Below, in pieces: positions 37,843 through 48,998 of a stretch of DNA of 64,000 nucleotides. The notes beneath the pieces are model-generated. The model worked only from the letters and a program-made list of their open reading frames with translations. It made no database searches and was not told where the DNA came from. The stretch is from Lepturacanthus savala (taxonomy: Eukaryota; Chordata; Actinopteri; Scombriformes; Trichiuridae). The DNA lies in NCBI GenBank assembly GCA_030544235.1, contig CM060471.1, positions 6,714,348-6,778,347 of the forward strand, written 5' to 3'. The position numbers and the translations under genes were made by a program. Position 1 is the first letter of the stretch; each line of letters opens with the position of its first letter.

Positions 37843-40049
37843 TCATTTTTTCATTTCTGGAGGGTATTTCTATTGGGTAGAAGCTATTTGTGAGTCTATT
37901 TGTGTGTGCTTGAATGTCCTGTATCTTCTGCCTGATAGCAGCAGCTGGAAGAAGGAATGTCCTGGGTGAGACGTGTCCTTCACAATGCATCTGTCATAAA
38001 ACATTATTATTTTCTTAGCAGCATATGGTCCTAATCCAATGGGTTGATAATACTCAGCAGGTGTAACAGGGCCCTTCTAACCCATACCTACCACTGAGAA
38101 CACACATTCATTGGGTTTATAGTCAGATGTACTTTGTGTTTATGTTAATAACAATTGTTAGCACATGTTAACTCAACTGGTGAACATGGGAAGCAGAGAC
38201 ATTCTTTTGCGTCTTTCATGGCCCCCGTAGCTCCCCCTACATGCTCAGGCTACCCTGTTGTCTTTGATCTTTGATCTCACCACTAGATACTGCCAGAAAA
38301 TCCACATTGTACCTTTAAACTACAATTGCTGCCAGACAATATTAAATCACAACTTCGACGATTTGACGATAACACAATATTGTGGACAAGAGTCATGAAA
38401 CAAAAAGGAAATATTCCAAAAATTAAGTTCAGGACATTGTTTCTGGCTTCATTGTAACAGTTGTGTTGCCAGGGCGATCTGCTGTTGCTTGTTTTTTTAA
38501 TGACAAGAAGATAAATGTTCATTCATCAAATAATTATCCTCGAGTCAAACTAACGGTCAGTGCAGAGTAGGATGAAGATGTGATATGAATGGATGCTTCT
38601 GTCTGGGCTGGGCTTTTCTCTGACAGGCTCACTGTCTGTATTTTTCTCTCCAGTTGTAGAGTTTTCTTTTATCTCTGCTTCTTGGCCTTCAGGTCAGAGG
38701 TCATCTGATTTGGAGAAGCTCTGTCTTTCACTCACCTTCTGCCGTCGAAGCCTCTTTCTTCAGTTTGTCTTGTTTGACTTTCTCCGGGGAATTCTGTTCA
38801 TTTGATCTCCTCTGCTCCTCCTTGTGTTTAGCCTCCTGGTTTTCCTTCTGTCTCCCTGTTGTTTCCCCCCTCTCTGCCATCTTCCTCCTCACCTCGTCTC
38901 CACAGCTCTCGGCTCTCAGCTCAATGTACATTTGTCTACATTTGACCCTTTTTCCTTTGTCTCCCCCAGGGTCAGTTTCATCAGAATCTCCATTTCAGTC
39001 AGGAAGGAACTTGGCTGTTTCAATCATCTTTTCTTTTTCTTTCATCGCTGTTTCTCCTCATACCAGGTTTGTAAAACTAAAGCATCCAGACAGCAGAGTT
39101 CTGCAGGAATCTGCCCATCATGCACCGCGAAAAAAATAAAAAATAAATCTTATCAGATAAATATGTCTTGTTCATGGTCTAATCTGTTTATTTTTTTGTT
39201 AATTTTTAGAAGTATAACATTCCCCTGGAATTAAATTAATAGAATTAGATGATTCTCCTTAATATTAGATAATTAGATGTCTTTCACTAAATACTATATA
39301 AATATATATTCATTGTTAAGATAACTTTTTTGATTAGTTGTCTATAGGTGTCATCAGACTCAGATTGTTTTACAGGAGAACTGCTTGTCCTGAACCAGGA
39401 CGATCATGTGGAGTCCACAGACAGGATCCATCCACAGGATCCAAGTCCTGGTGCTGGAGGCTGCAGTGGAGGTCATGTGAACTGTATCATCCAATATATC
39501 TTTGAACCTGCAGAACTTAGAATATATTTTAAACAGTGTATTGTCAATCTCTTTATTTCATTTATTAGGGTACTTTTTACAATTACAATTTATTGAATGT
39601 TACAATATTTTGCCTTTATGCACAACATAACATTTGTGCTAACCTGCAATAAACCTGACTGTGAAAGAATAAGAAGAACTAAGGTTCTAATTATACACAG
39701 TTATTTAAGTCCAGCTGCTCAGAGGGAATCTCTAGAAATAATAATTGAACAGCCACTTGTATAAATAAAATATGTGCTATGAATTATTGAAACATTTTAT
39801 GAGCGAAATATAAGAGAGTAGGTTTGAACTCCTGATCTCAAATGGATTGTCTCATTTGAAGTTTAAATCCCCACCGATACAGCTGACAGGCTGAGCAGAG
39901 AAAATCACTTTGCTTGGAAAGAAAAGTGTGATTTGGATGAAGCGGACCTGAAATGTCATTTGAGATGTGATTATTAACTATTTAGTCAGATTAAAGTCAG
40001 ATTCAGTGACAGCAGCAGCTCCGTGTTTCCTCTGAACGCTGAGGCCGCC
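37843..40049. other. Non-coding upstream of tmem238
   Basis: The C/T-rich stretch at 38590-39110 opens frames of 124-136 codons on the plus strand that are low-complexity and not protein-like. A fragment at 38240-38325 ending in GTACCTTTAAA resembles the terminal part of the repeat at 46812-47096. Confidence 0.4.
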
Positions 40050-40269
40050 TCTATCGCCACTGATTTGAGTCTTGAGGGACGGGAGTGGGAGATTTACGGC
40101 GCGCATTGAAGGCAGCACGGCTACACGCGGCCCCTGAGAATACGGGCGGGGCCTGCGCACAGGTGGACACTGCACAGGTGTAAAGGTTGGAGAAGGGGGG
40201 AAATGTGCGTCCTGAAAAACGAGTCACACAGTCCATCGCCGCCGGCCCGGCTCGCCGCTCTCCTCCGCT
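40050..40269 (+). promoter_or_regulatory. tmem238: CpG-rich promoter region of tmem238
   Basis: A sharp rise in GC and CpG begins near 40040 and continues through the coding exon, as in a vertebrate CpG-island promoter. A GC box (GGGCGGGGC at 40144-40152) and two CAGGTG E-boxes (40160-40165 and 40175-40180) lie 90-125 bp before the start codon. No TATA box is evident. The transcription start is inferred to lie between about 40150 and 40250. Confidence 0.55.
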
Positions 40270-40809
40270 ATGGCCCCCAGCTGCGTGGGGAAGTGCGCGC
40301 CGTTGTTCTTCCTCGCCGTGCTGTTTGACGCCGCGGGGCTGGTGGTTCTGCTGGTCGGGATTTTCGGCAACCTGAACCTGCGCGGCCGCTTCTACGGGGA
40401 TTTTCTCATCTACACGGGCTCGATCATCATCTCCCTCAGCCTGGTGTGGTGGGTGCTGTGGTACACCGGGAACGTCCCGCTGTACGCGGAGGACAGGACG
40501 GGCTCCCTGGACCTGAGCTTTACGCACTGGGCCAGGAAGCTGTCGGAGCGGCTCTCCATAGGCGGCGTGAAGCCCCTGGAAGCGGAGAAGAAGAAGAGCC
40601 TGGGCAGCGGGAAGGAGATGAACGGGACGGCTCGGATTACCTCCTGGGAGGGCGGCTGCGCCGGCGGGACGGCGGCGGGTCAGGACAACGGCGGGTTTGA
40701 AGCGGACACGGAGCGCGCTCCGGCTGATCCGAACATGGAGCTGGGGGTCCTGGGGAAAGCGGAGGCGGCTCCGCAGGCAGCAGAGGACAGAGCGGAGAGA
40801 CTCCTCTGA
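40270..40809 (+). CDS. tmem238: Transmembrane protein 238 (TMEM238 family), 179 aa
   Basis: A small two-pass membrane protein of unknown molecular function; the family is vertebrate-specific as far as I know. The first hydrophobic segment spans about residues 9-33 and contains FDAAGL. The second spans about 45-66 and ends WWVLWYTGN. Between them is a short basic loop, NLRGRFYGD. This order (KCxP, DAAG, GDFLIYTG, WYTGN) matches vertebrate TMEM238. The C-terminal 110 residues are hydrophilic and Gly/Glu/Lys-rich, probably cytosolic and disordered, with a conserved-looking LSFTHWARKLSERLS helix after the second segment. The ATG at 40270 is the first in a CpG-rich leader and gives the family-typical N-terminus. 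A second, shorter family member lies 8.2 kb downstream on the same strand. A minus-strand frame of 262 codons across this exon is a GC-driven shadow. The family assignment is solid; which teleost paralogue it is cannot be told. Confidence 0.9.
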   Translation: MAPSCVGKCAPLFFLAVLFDAAGLVVLLVGIFGNLNLRGRFYGDFLIYTGSIIISLSLVWWVLWYTGNVPLYAEDRTGSLDLSFTHWARKLSERLSIGGVKPLEAEKKKSLGSGKEMNGTARITSWEGGCAGGTAAGQDNGGFEADTERAPADPNMELGVLGKAEAAPQAAEDRAERLL

Positions 40810-41779
40810 CAGGTGACAGGACACGGTGCGTATTTCCACTGCTGCAACAGTTACTCAAGAACTTTGTTTTGACAGCTTCACCATTTGAAGGGAAATACTT
40901 TACTTTTTAGTTACTTTTCAGACATAAACTGAGTAAACTTTCCTATTGTCCATGTTAACTCTATCCTCGACTAAAGACATTCTTAGTCGACTAATATTCA
41001 TTTGACTTGTCAGCTGTTTCATTTTCTAGGGCCGCAACTGCAGACAATCGATTAGTTGTTCGGTTCATAAAATGGTGTAACATGTCCGTCACCGTTTCTC
41101 AAAGCTGGAGATTCAACTTAAAATGTATTTTTTTTTGTCCAGACCAACAGTTCACAACTCTTGAAAAACTCTGGAAAGTGAGAATTTGGACATTTTCTTC
41201 TTAAAAATGACTTGAATGAATTATTTGATTATAAAAATATGTAATAGTTGGCCACTAATCAATTAAACATTATGTTGATCTATAATTTTTGTCAAGGGCT
41301 TCTTTAAATCCAAACATGTGATCATTATTGTTCAGGATATAAATCATTAAGCAGGAAAAATGCGTAAAAATCAACTAATGATTAACAAATGATTAGTCAA
41401 TTTATCAATTTGCTGCCAACTACTACATTAATCACATTATCACATTAATTATATTCATTTGTAAGAAGAAAATGTCCAAATTCTCTGGTTCCAGCTTCTC
41501 TCTGATTATTTTCTGGTTTCTTTAGTCTTCTATAACAGTAGACTGATGATATTTGGGTTGTGGACTGTTGTTCTGCTGCTTTGGGAAACGGTGATGGACA
41601 TTTTACACCACTTTATGAACAACAACTAATCGATCATTCAACAACTGATAGATTAATCAACTATCAAAAGTCATTAGTTGCATTAGTTGACTGAGACCAA
41701 ACCGATAAATGAATCGACCAATCGACTTTAAGGAGTCAACCATAATTTATCTTCTATTAAATTGTCTCTTTTTTTATTT
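40810..41779. other. Non-coding downstream of tmem238
   Basis: The sequence after the stop codon reads CAG|GTGACA, a plausible splice donor at 40812/40813. The rest is AT-rich and contains sequence resembling worn repeat copies (GAAGGGAAATACTTTACT near 40888). Confidence 0.4.
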
Positions 41780-42540
41780 CCTTTTTATTTTAAATTTGAA
41801 CTTTGTGTGAAAGGTCAAATATAATGATTCAGTACTTTAATCTATACAAAGAATCTCACATTGATTCCACTTTGATAAAATCAAACATTAAAATGTTCTT
41901 GTGTGTATTTATTGATTAAAATAAGTAGTAATACATACTTTAATAATATAACTAGTATTAGTATTAATAATGAATACTTTTACTATTGATACTCTTATAA
42001 AGATGCAATAATTAAAATCCTGTTTTACATTAACTGTTCAGTCAGTCCGTCACAACCCAATTTTCTGCATAACAAATGCTTTTACTTTAACACACGTAAG
42101 TATATTTTGCTGATAATACTTCTGAGCTTTTGCTTAGAAAAAGGAAAGTAGGAAAGAATTTCTACTTTTACTCAAATGAAGTATCTGAGTACTTCACTGC
42201 TGTGTATTTCATGCTCAACCCCCAGTGGTGGAAAGTAAATCAAATACTGAAGTTCATACAATTTTAAAGTACTTGTAATTCCATCTGATGCTACTTTATA
42301 CTTCCAGTCTACTACATTTCAGAGGGAAATATTGTAGCTTCTACTCCACTATGTTTATTATTGTCATTACTTAATTAACAATAATTAAATGCTGCTTTAA
42401 TATAACCGTTAAGTATATTTAATATATCAGTCACAACCAAATTTTCTGCACGACAAATATTTTTAGTTTTGTACTTTTAAGTATATTTAGCTGGTAATAC
42501 TTCTATACTTTTAGTAGGAATACAAATGCAGGTCTTTTAA
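41780..42540. repeat. Two abutting copies of a common teleost repeat
   Basis: The second copy begins with CAGTGGTGGAAAGTAA at 42223 and includes ACTACATTTCAGAGGGAAAT near 42311. The sequence ending near 42210 (TACTTTTACTCAAATG..GTATCTGAGTACTTC) is the distal end of another copy of the same family. Both are worn and non-coding. I recognise the terminus as that of a widespread fish DNA-transposon derivative but cannot name it with certainty. Confidence 0.55.
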
Positions 42541-42814
42541 CCCATTGAAGCCTATGAGCCTTTACTCTCATTTTGTACTTAAAATAAAAACAAACATCTA
42601 AATGTTACTCATATAGCCTTTTTTTCTGACATGATAGTAAACAACTTTTTATGTTGTAATAAAATTAATAATTTTAATAATTAAACATAAGTGTTTTCTC
42701 ACGTCATCAACTTCTTGCTCCTTCTTCCTGAGAACATGGAGAAGACAAACCCTCATTTGATCACAGGAGATAATTTTATTTAGATTATTATGATTATTAA
42801 CTCTGACATGTATA
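42541..42814. other. Non-coding, nothing recognised
   Basis: AT-rich spacer between repeats. Confidence 0.4.
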
Positions 42815-43127
42815 CACTACCATTCAAAAGTTTGGAGTCACTTAGAAAATTCCTTATTTTTGAAAGAAAAGCACTGTTTATACACTCCATACATTGCTAA
42901 TGTGGTAAATGACTATTCTAGCTGCTAATGTCTGGTTTTTGGTGTATAGGTGTATAGAGGCCCATTTCCAGCAACTATCACTCCAGTGTTCTAATAATAA
43001 AATGTGTTTGTTCATTGCCTCAGAAGGATAATGTAATACTATTATACAATTATATTCATTTTACAATGCATGGTGGTAAATAAAGGTGTGAAATTGCCTG
43101 GGTGACCCCAAACTTTTAAATGGCAGT
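42815..43127. mobile_element. Tc1/mariner-type MITE, 313 bp
   Basis: The terminal sequences CACTACCATTCAAAAGTTTGG and CCCAAACTTTTAAATGGCAGTG are long inverted repeats, and the left end is preceded by TA. The TA flank and terminus identify a Tc1/mariner-derived miniature element. No coding capacity. A truncated inverted copy occurs at 2035-2232. Confidence 0.8.
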
Positions 43128-43399
43128 GCATATACAGTATATCGATTAATCTCCAATAGAGTACAAAATTGAAAAAAATAGATACATAACATGATTGTTA
43201 TTGACTCAACTGATAGAATTATATGTATAGAATATGTGGAAAAAATCTGGCTCAAATGGGTTAATAAAGTAGCCTGTTTACATTCAAGGATCTGAGCATT
43301 TCTTCCTCCTCTTCCTCCTCCTCCTAATCACCTGGAGCCACCTGCACCTCCTCCCTGTTCTATCTGGAGCTTATTATTCTATCTTCCTCCTCCCACTAA
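43128..43399. other. Non-coding, nothing recognised
   Basis: AT-rich, then a CTTCCTCC-rich pyrimidine tract near 43300-43330. Confidence 0.4.
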
Positions 43400-44165
43400 C
43401 CTACTTCAGCCTCCTGACACCGTAACCTGTTGAATTCTCTCAAAGTTAAATCCAGCCTGAGAGAGATACGTTTCCTCTGGACGCCGATCGTCCCTTAATT
43501 GAAGGTGGTAAATATTCAGCAGCTTCCCCCTGGTTCCTCTCCTCTCTGTCACTCCTCCGCTGTTGTTGTTCTCGTCATTAGTGGCTCGCTGCTCCAGCCG
43601 TGAAGCTGGCGTTGTTACCGTTGGTACCGTTGTCACCCCCTCCCCCAGCTCGTAATTATGAAACGTCTGCCGTTATTGTAGGTGATCAGATGAAGTCCGT
43701 CCAGAGGAACGAGGCCCGGTGCAGCCCTGATACCCCTCAGGAGCCTCATCACGCACCTCATGAAAATCCCTAATAATAATAATACTTTCTCTCTCTCGTT
43801 CAGCGGCTCCTGTGAAAAGATCTTCAGTGGCCCGTGGCAGCTTTTAATTAATGAGCCCGAGCGTTTCTGCTCACCTTCACAGTTCTGCATTATTTCAGAC
43901 GTCGGTTCACTTGTAAGCGGGTGGAAAGCCACACACCCTTCGGGCCAAAAAGGTGCAATTGCATTTTAATGGAACTCAGCAGTGCTTATTGATCCACTGT
44001 AATGGAGTGCAGGAGATATCCTCACTCAGCCTCCATCTATCAGCCCCCCTCACACCCCCCACCATGCATAGGCCCTCCATCCAAAAGTTCCGGATAGTTA
44101 ATTTTAATAGGCCGAAGCGTCGTTCTCTTATAATCTGACCTGGCTAATGATCACGATGAGATATG
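43400..44165. other. Candidate conserved non-coding block
   Basis: Low-repeat, GC-balanced sequence between the two TMEM238-family genes. It contains homeodomain-type cores (CTTTTAATTAATGAG near 43840, TAGTTAATTTTAATAGG near 44095) and several CpGs. The open frames of 60-99 codons on both strands are not protein-like. If tmem238 has a 3' untranslated exon at 46247, this block is intronic. Confidence 0.33.
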
Positions 44166-45796
44166 AAATCATGTGAGATGGTCAGAAGAACAAACACTGC
44201 ATACTGAACTGTAACGTTAACGTTAATGTCAGAGGTTTTAGTCTTTACTAATAGAAAATAATAATAATAATATATTTTTTTCAATAATACATTTGAAATG
44301 AGAAGTACCGATATGGACAAAATCAAATATTGCAATCCTTTAGGTTACATAACTTCATATATTGATGTTTTACACAATGAGATTTTTGATAAATCACCAT
44401 CAGAAATGTGGATATAATGACTCTGTAAATAATGAAAACGCTAGAACAGTCTGGTAAGTTCAGAACTTTAACATCAGGAGACAACACTTCTATATCCACG
44501 CCACAATATTACAATATCCTGAATCTAAGACAATAGTCTCAAATTATGACATTGATTATATAAATAAAGTGGAAAAATAGGCAATATTCTGAAAGCTGGG
44601 CTGTCAGTAAAATTCTGTAAAAAAAAATCTGTGAAAAAATAATCATCCCATAAGAATATAGTAACTTTCTATAGCTAAAATACAGTTCATTGCTTTAAAT
44701 CTTATTTATTTGTCAGCTTTAAAATGATAAAGAATAATAAAAAATGTACTGACTGAAGTTAGTACTGAGTTTAATGACATAATTCTGTGTAAAAAAAAAA
44801 AACTGTATTTATTTATATACACTGGAGGGAAATTTTCATTTTTTTGTTGTTGTTTTTTTGCAGTTGTAATAACACCAATATATAAAGGGAGGATAGAACA
44901 CATACAACATTACCTGATGAATGATAAATATCCTTACTGTGAACACTATAAAGACTTAAATCCTGCTTGGATTTGATTTGTAGTCTGAAATAAAAACAGG
45001 TAATGTTTTACAGTATGTTTTTCTGAACTCTCAGCTCCAGCTGTCACTGAGTGCACATTAAGGGCTTTATCACTGGACATTCCTCTAAAGAATAATACAG
45101 ACCTCCACCTAAGGACAACATTGCATTTGTAGCAGCCACCTATGTCTATGCATTGTGAGTCATAAAGTGAAACCTGTATCGGTCAGATTTGACAGTAGCT
45201 TGCATGGATGAATGTTGGAACAGTGAACAAAACCCTCAGCTTGTGTAAGGCAAACACATTTCCCAACATGCATTAAGTGGTGCCATTAACTGTTGGGTAA
45301 CAGGGAGAGATTAGCGTCAGAGTTAAGTTGTCTTATCTGAACATTTATTCATGATTTTGTGTAATGTCAACATATCATTGTTTATTGTTAGTGATGAGTG
45401 GGTGACTTCAGTGCAGTCTTTAGTCCTAAGAAAGTTGTGGAGGAGGAAATATTTAGAGGAAATATTCGACATTTTTGGGAAAAACATGCATTTTATTGCT
45501 TTATCACAGCTGAACATCTGCCAGAGCAAATAAAACATGAGTCAGATGTTATTGTCTGTTTCTGGGCCAGCTTTATGAGACTGAGACAGGAGATTGATGC
45601 CAAACCTTTGTGTGCAGTTGGTGTCCGTATGTGGTTAGCCTAGCTTAGCATAACAACTGACAACAGGAAAGCTGGCCTAAATATAAGAATCATGCCTACT
45701 TTCAACTAAAATAACAACTTTTATTTGGCCAACAACCTTCTGGAGTTTTTCCATCAAATGCAGATTTGATGTCAAGATGTCACGTTTTGCAGCCTT
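44166..45796. other. AT-rich non-coding stretch
   Basis: No gene or named repeat is recognised. Confidence 0.4.
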
Positions 45797-46030
45797 AAAG
45801 GTGCAGTGTGTAATTTCTGGTGGCATCTAGTGGCCAGGTTGCAGATTGCAACCAACTGAATACTGCAAGCATGAAGAATCTACAGTAACCAGAAAATACA
45901 AAAAGGAATAGATTCATCCATATATTTATGAAAAATAACTGTGGAAGCCCTAAGGAGGACAAAATGTTTGATTTTTTTTATATTTAGATTTCCACTCATT
46001 GATTAAAGGAGCCTATTCTGGTTTATATGT
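45797..46030. repeat. Dispersed repeat (GGTGCAGTGTGTAATTTCTGG family), fragment
   Basis: Starts TTAAAGGTGCAGTGTGTAA and includes GGTTGCAGATTGCAACC. The start is related to the repeat at 46812-47096, which keeps TIR-like ends. The far end of this copy is not clear. Confidence 0.5.
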
Positions 46031-46246
46031 TAATGCATAATGGTTTGAACTGAATGGTAATGGTACTGAAGCATAATATAGACAGTTATAACAACCTAAA
46101 AATACAAGGCTTTGTTATAGTCACCAAAATCATTTTTTTTATTCTAGGGATCTCAACTTCTTTATGCTATTGATGTATTATGTTCTTGTATTTTCGGTTT
46201 GATTTTGACCAGTAAAATCGTTTCTCTCTCTTCAAATTCTTCACAG

Positions 46247-46510
46247 GTTGAAGTCTGAATCCGGTTCTGACTCCAAAAGACTGAAAACCCGAGCTTATGA
46301 ACTAAAGTCACTTTTTTTTTCTTTTATTTTAATTGGAAAGACGACTTCTTAATCAGGGAAAAGTGCTGCATCCACTCTGGGCAGAAGGACACAGAAGAAG
46401 AAAAAGTCTTAAATTTGTACATAGCAAATTTATATTTTTATGTGCTGATTTTATGGCAGATGTAAATTATTTTTCTTGGAATAAAGTTTACAGATATTTT
46501 AACATGGTGG
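46247..46510 (+). other. Possible spliced 3'-UTR exon
   Basis: A strong acceptor (TTTCTCTCTCTTCAAATTC then TTCACAG at 46240-46246) opens a segment that ends with AATAAA at 46480-46485. The sequence between is typical 3'-UTR in composition. The nearest upstream plus-strand donor is CAG|GTGACA three bases after the tmem238 stop codon at 40812, which would give an intron of about 5.4 kb and would not trigger nonsense-mediated decay. This is inference; the segment could be unrelated. Confidence 0.3.
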
Positions 46511-46811
46511 TTGTCATTTGACTGATCTTTGTGCCTTTATATATACACCAATTAAACAAGCTGTGGAACGAGTTTTCCCCATGTGGGTTCTTCATCCTGT
46601 GTTTTTGACCTACAGGTCAAGGTAATTGTATTTGTATAGTGCCAAATCATAATAGAGCAAGTCTAGGCCAAGCACTTTAATATTTACAAAATAGAGACCC
46701 AAAATTCCTGCATGAACAGGCACTTGTCAGTGCTCTTATGAGGCCCTCTGGTAGTCTAGTGCTATAGAAGCATGAGCCAATGAAGTTTATCTAAAATCTC
46801 TAAATATCTCT
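46511..46811. other. Non-coding, nothing recognised
   Basis: Short spacer with no recognisable feature. Confidence 0.4.
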
Positions 46812-47096
46812 AAGGTGTAGTGTTTAGTTTCTAGTAGTGACGTTGCAGATTTCAACCGAATGATCAATAACTCGGTGGCTGCAAAACCTGCAAAAATGGG
46901 ATCTTTAGAGCCATTGTTGGGTTTGTCCATTCTGGGCTATTGGAGAAACATGATGGGTTTCATTGTAGGGAGACAGCTCCATCTACAGTAATAAAACCAC
47001 AAGGATTCTTATTTTGATTAAATTATATACAAATTAAAGCATACTTATGAATATTACTTTCCATATTCTTTAAAATCGTACTCACTGTACCTTTAA
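46812..47096. repeat. Dispersed repeat with inverted ends
   Basis: The left end (TAAGGTGTAGTGTTTAG) and right end (TCACTGTACCTTTAA) are worn inverted repeats. GTTGCAGATTTCAACC near 46848 matches the copy at 45797. Probably a small non-autonomous DNA element. Confidence 0.5.
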
Positions 47097-47279
47097 ATGT
47101 AGAGAGGGCCCCCTGAACCCAAACAGGAAGAAGGTTCCACAGGAAATAAGCCTGATGGTTGAAGGCTCTGCATCCAATTTTTAAAAACTATATACGTATA
47201 TTGGTGTCTGACCATTAAATAATTTTGTAGGTGAGGAGAAGGACTTTAAATATGACCATGAGGTGAATTCAGGATGCCA

Positions 47280-47316
47280 AAAATGGAATGGAAAAAGGGC
47301 TCCATCACTCGACTTG

Positions 47317-47409
<93 letters not shown>

Positions 47410-47730
47410 TTATTAAAATAAAACAAGTGAATTAAAACAAATATTATGAAAAAAGAACAGCCAAAGGAAGATTTTCCTCCCTGTTTTCTCTGTGGATTAA
47501 CCTTATAAAGAAGACTTCTATAAATAATCATAAACCCCTGTTTTACATACATAATTAGATTTGGAAACATGATTCCTTTCCTTTTATAGTAAAATATCCT
47601 GAAGATGAACTCAGTTCTTCTTCTATCATAAAGGAAGCGGATTATGACAGTCGGACTTGCTGAATGCAGGCACTTCTCAACAGAACATATCAAGTCTGTT
47701 CTAAACAATTAGTAATGTGTAAGTCATGGG
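47280..47730. repeat. Dispersed repeat, copy 2
   Basis: Collinear with 34310-35110, as judged by AATAATCATAAACCCC, CATAAAGGAAG and AATTAGTAATGTGTAAGTCATGG. It is interrupted by the AT microsatellite at 47320-47404. Confidence 0.6.
47320..47404. repeat. (AT)n microsatellite
   Basis: About 42 perfect AT units. Confidence 0.95.
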
Positions 47731-47807
47731 TACTCAATGAACTCTTGAGTTCTTAAAACAAAGCAACAAAGTGGAGCACAGTAAAGAGAAACCGTATGAT
47801 TAATTTT

Positions 47808-47813
<6 letters not shown>

Positions 47814-47853
<40 letters not shown>
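47814..47853. repeat. (GA)n microsatellite
   Basis: About 20 perfect GA units. Confidence 0.95.
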
Positions 47854-47861
<8 letters not shown>

Positions 47862-47994
47862 GAAAACCCTTATCCTATTCTCAGCACAGACTGCACCAGC
47901 CCAGACCAGCACATCTGGTTGGGAACTGTAGTTGAGAATTTATTAATCTTATTAAGCTGTCTAGATTTATTTTTTACAAGATGAAAGAAAAGTC

Positions 47995-48326
47995 GGACGA
48001 CACAGTGGTCCAGGGGTTAGTGTTGTTGCCTCACAGCAAGAAGGTCGCAGGTTCAAGACCTCCTGGGTCTGGGACCTTTCTGTGTGGAGTTTGCATGTTC
48101 TCCCCATGTCTGCGTGGGTTTTCACTAGGTACTCCGGCTTCCTCCCACAGTCCAAAAACATGCTCAAGTTAATTGGAGACTCTAAATTGCCCCTAGGTGT
48201 GTGTGTGCCCCACGATTGACTGGCGACCATCTAAGGTGTATCCCTGCCTCTCGCTGTAATGTGCTGGGATTGGCTCCAGCAGACCCCCACAACTCTAATG
48301 AGGAATAAGCAGGTATAGAAGATGAG
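47995..48326 (+). mobile_element. Full-length tRNA-derived SINE with perfect TSD
   Basis: The head carries polymerase III promoter boxes: an A-box-like GTGGTCCAGGGGTTAG (48005-48020) and a B-box-like GGTCGCAGGTTCAAGACC (48043-48060). The body contains the GGAGTTTGCATGTTCTCC core common to teleost SINEs. The insertion is bracketed by a perfect 14-bp duplication, ATGAAAGAAAAGTC, at 47981-47994 and 48327-48340, which shows LINE-driven insertion and suggests a young copy. It is transcribed by polymerase III in principle and encodes no protein. Confidence 0.88.
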
Positions 48327-48340
48327 ATGAAAGAAAAGTC

Positions 48341-48998
48341 AACAGATAGGTGTGTATGTATCTATGGTTGTTTTAACCCACTGAAACAATAGGTGAAGTG
48401 ACATGAGGGAGATAACCCTGTTAGTTATTGGATTTTGGAAGTCCAACTGGATGCAAAAATGGAATTTTGAGCAGAGGTTGATGAAGCACTGCATGTAAAA
48501 GTAGTAATTCTGCATAAAGAAGGCAGTCCTTGAGGATTGATACCTTGATCAAGAATAATCAGAGAGTAGATTTGAGATTTGCACACATGGTGCCTGAGGT
48601 GATCTTATACCAAATCATGCAAAAGAAGCCAAAATACAAGCTCAATATTTCTTAAACAATATTACAAATCCAGTGAGGGCCTGAGATCAGGTCTCAGATG
48701 AGGCAGCTGTGCATCGTGTTTGTGAGTTAAATGCATCTCTGTCAAAAACACCTTCCATCAAAGGCAGAAAAATGTTATGTCATGATTACGGGAAAGTTTT
48801 CCTGCTTTGTCGGAAGCCGTTATGAATACAATGTGAGATGTCATGATATAGAAAGGAATGTTGTTTCGGAGTGTTGAAACTCTTCCTTATAGTCACAGAC
48901 TCACAGGTGACACTGAGCAGAGCAGGAGCGTTTCACTCCTTCAATCGTTTCCCACATGTTCAGATAAATTGGAAAGACGGTGAATAAGTGACTGAACC
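48341..48998. other. Upstream region of the TMEM238-like gene
   Basis: No repeat is recognised. The last 120 bp are probably 5'-UTR and promoter. No TATA box or CpG island is evident, unlike the tmem238 promoter. Confidence 0.4.

Noticed and set aside
38765..39234. Plus-strand frames of 124 and 136 codons near a TATA-poor C/T tract
   Set aside because: Two different frames are open over the same pyrimidine-rich DNA; Ser/Phe/Leu-rich products are typical of such tracts and match nothing recognisable.
40051..40839. Minus-strand open frame of 262 codons across the tmem238 exon
   Set aside because: It is antisense to a clearly homologous coding exon in GC-rich DNA. The product is Arg/Pro/Ala-rich with no domain, and several overlapping frames there are open for the same reason.
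48005..48060. tRNA gene suggested by A-box and B-box-like sequences
   Set aside because: No cloverleaf with acceptor and anticodon arms can be drawn, and the boxes sit at the head of a SINE with a 14-bp target-site duplication.
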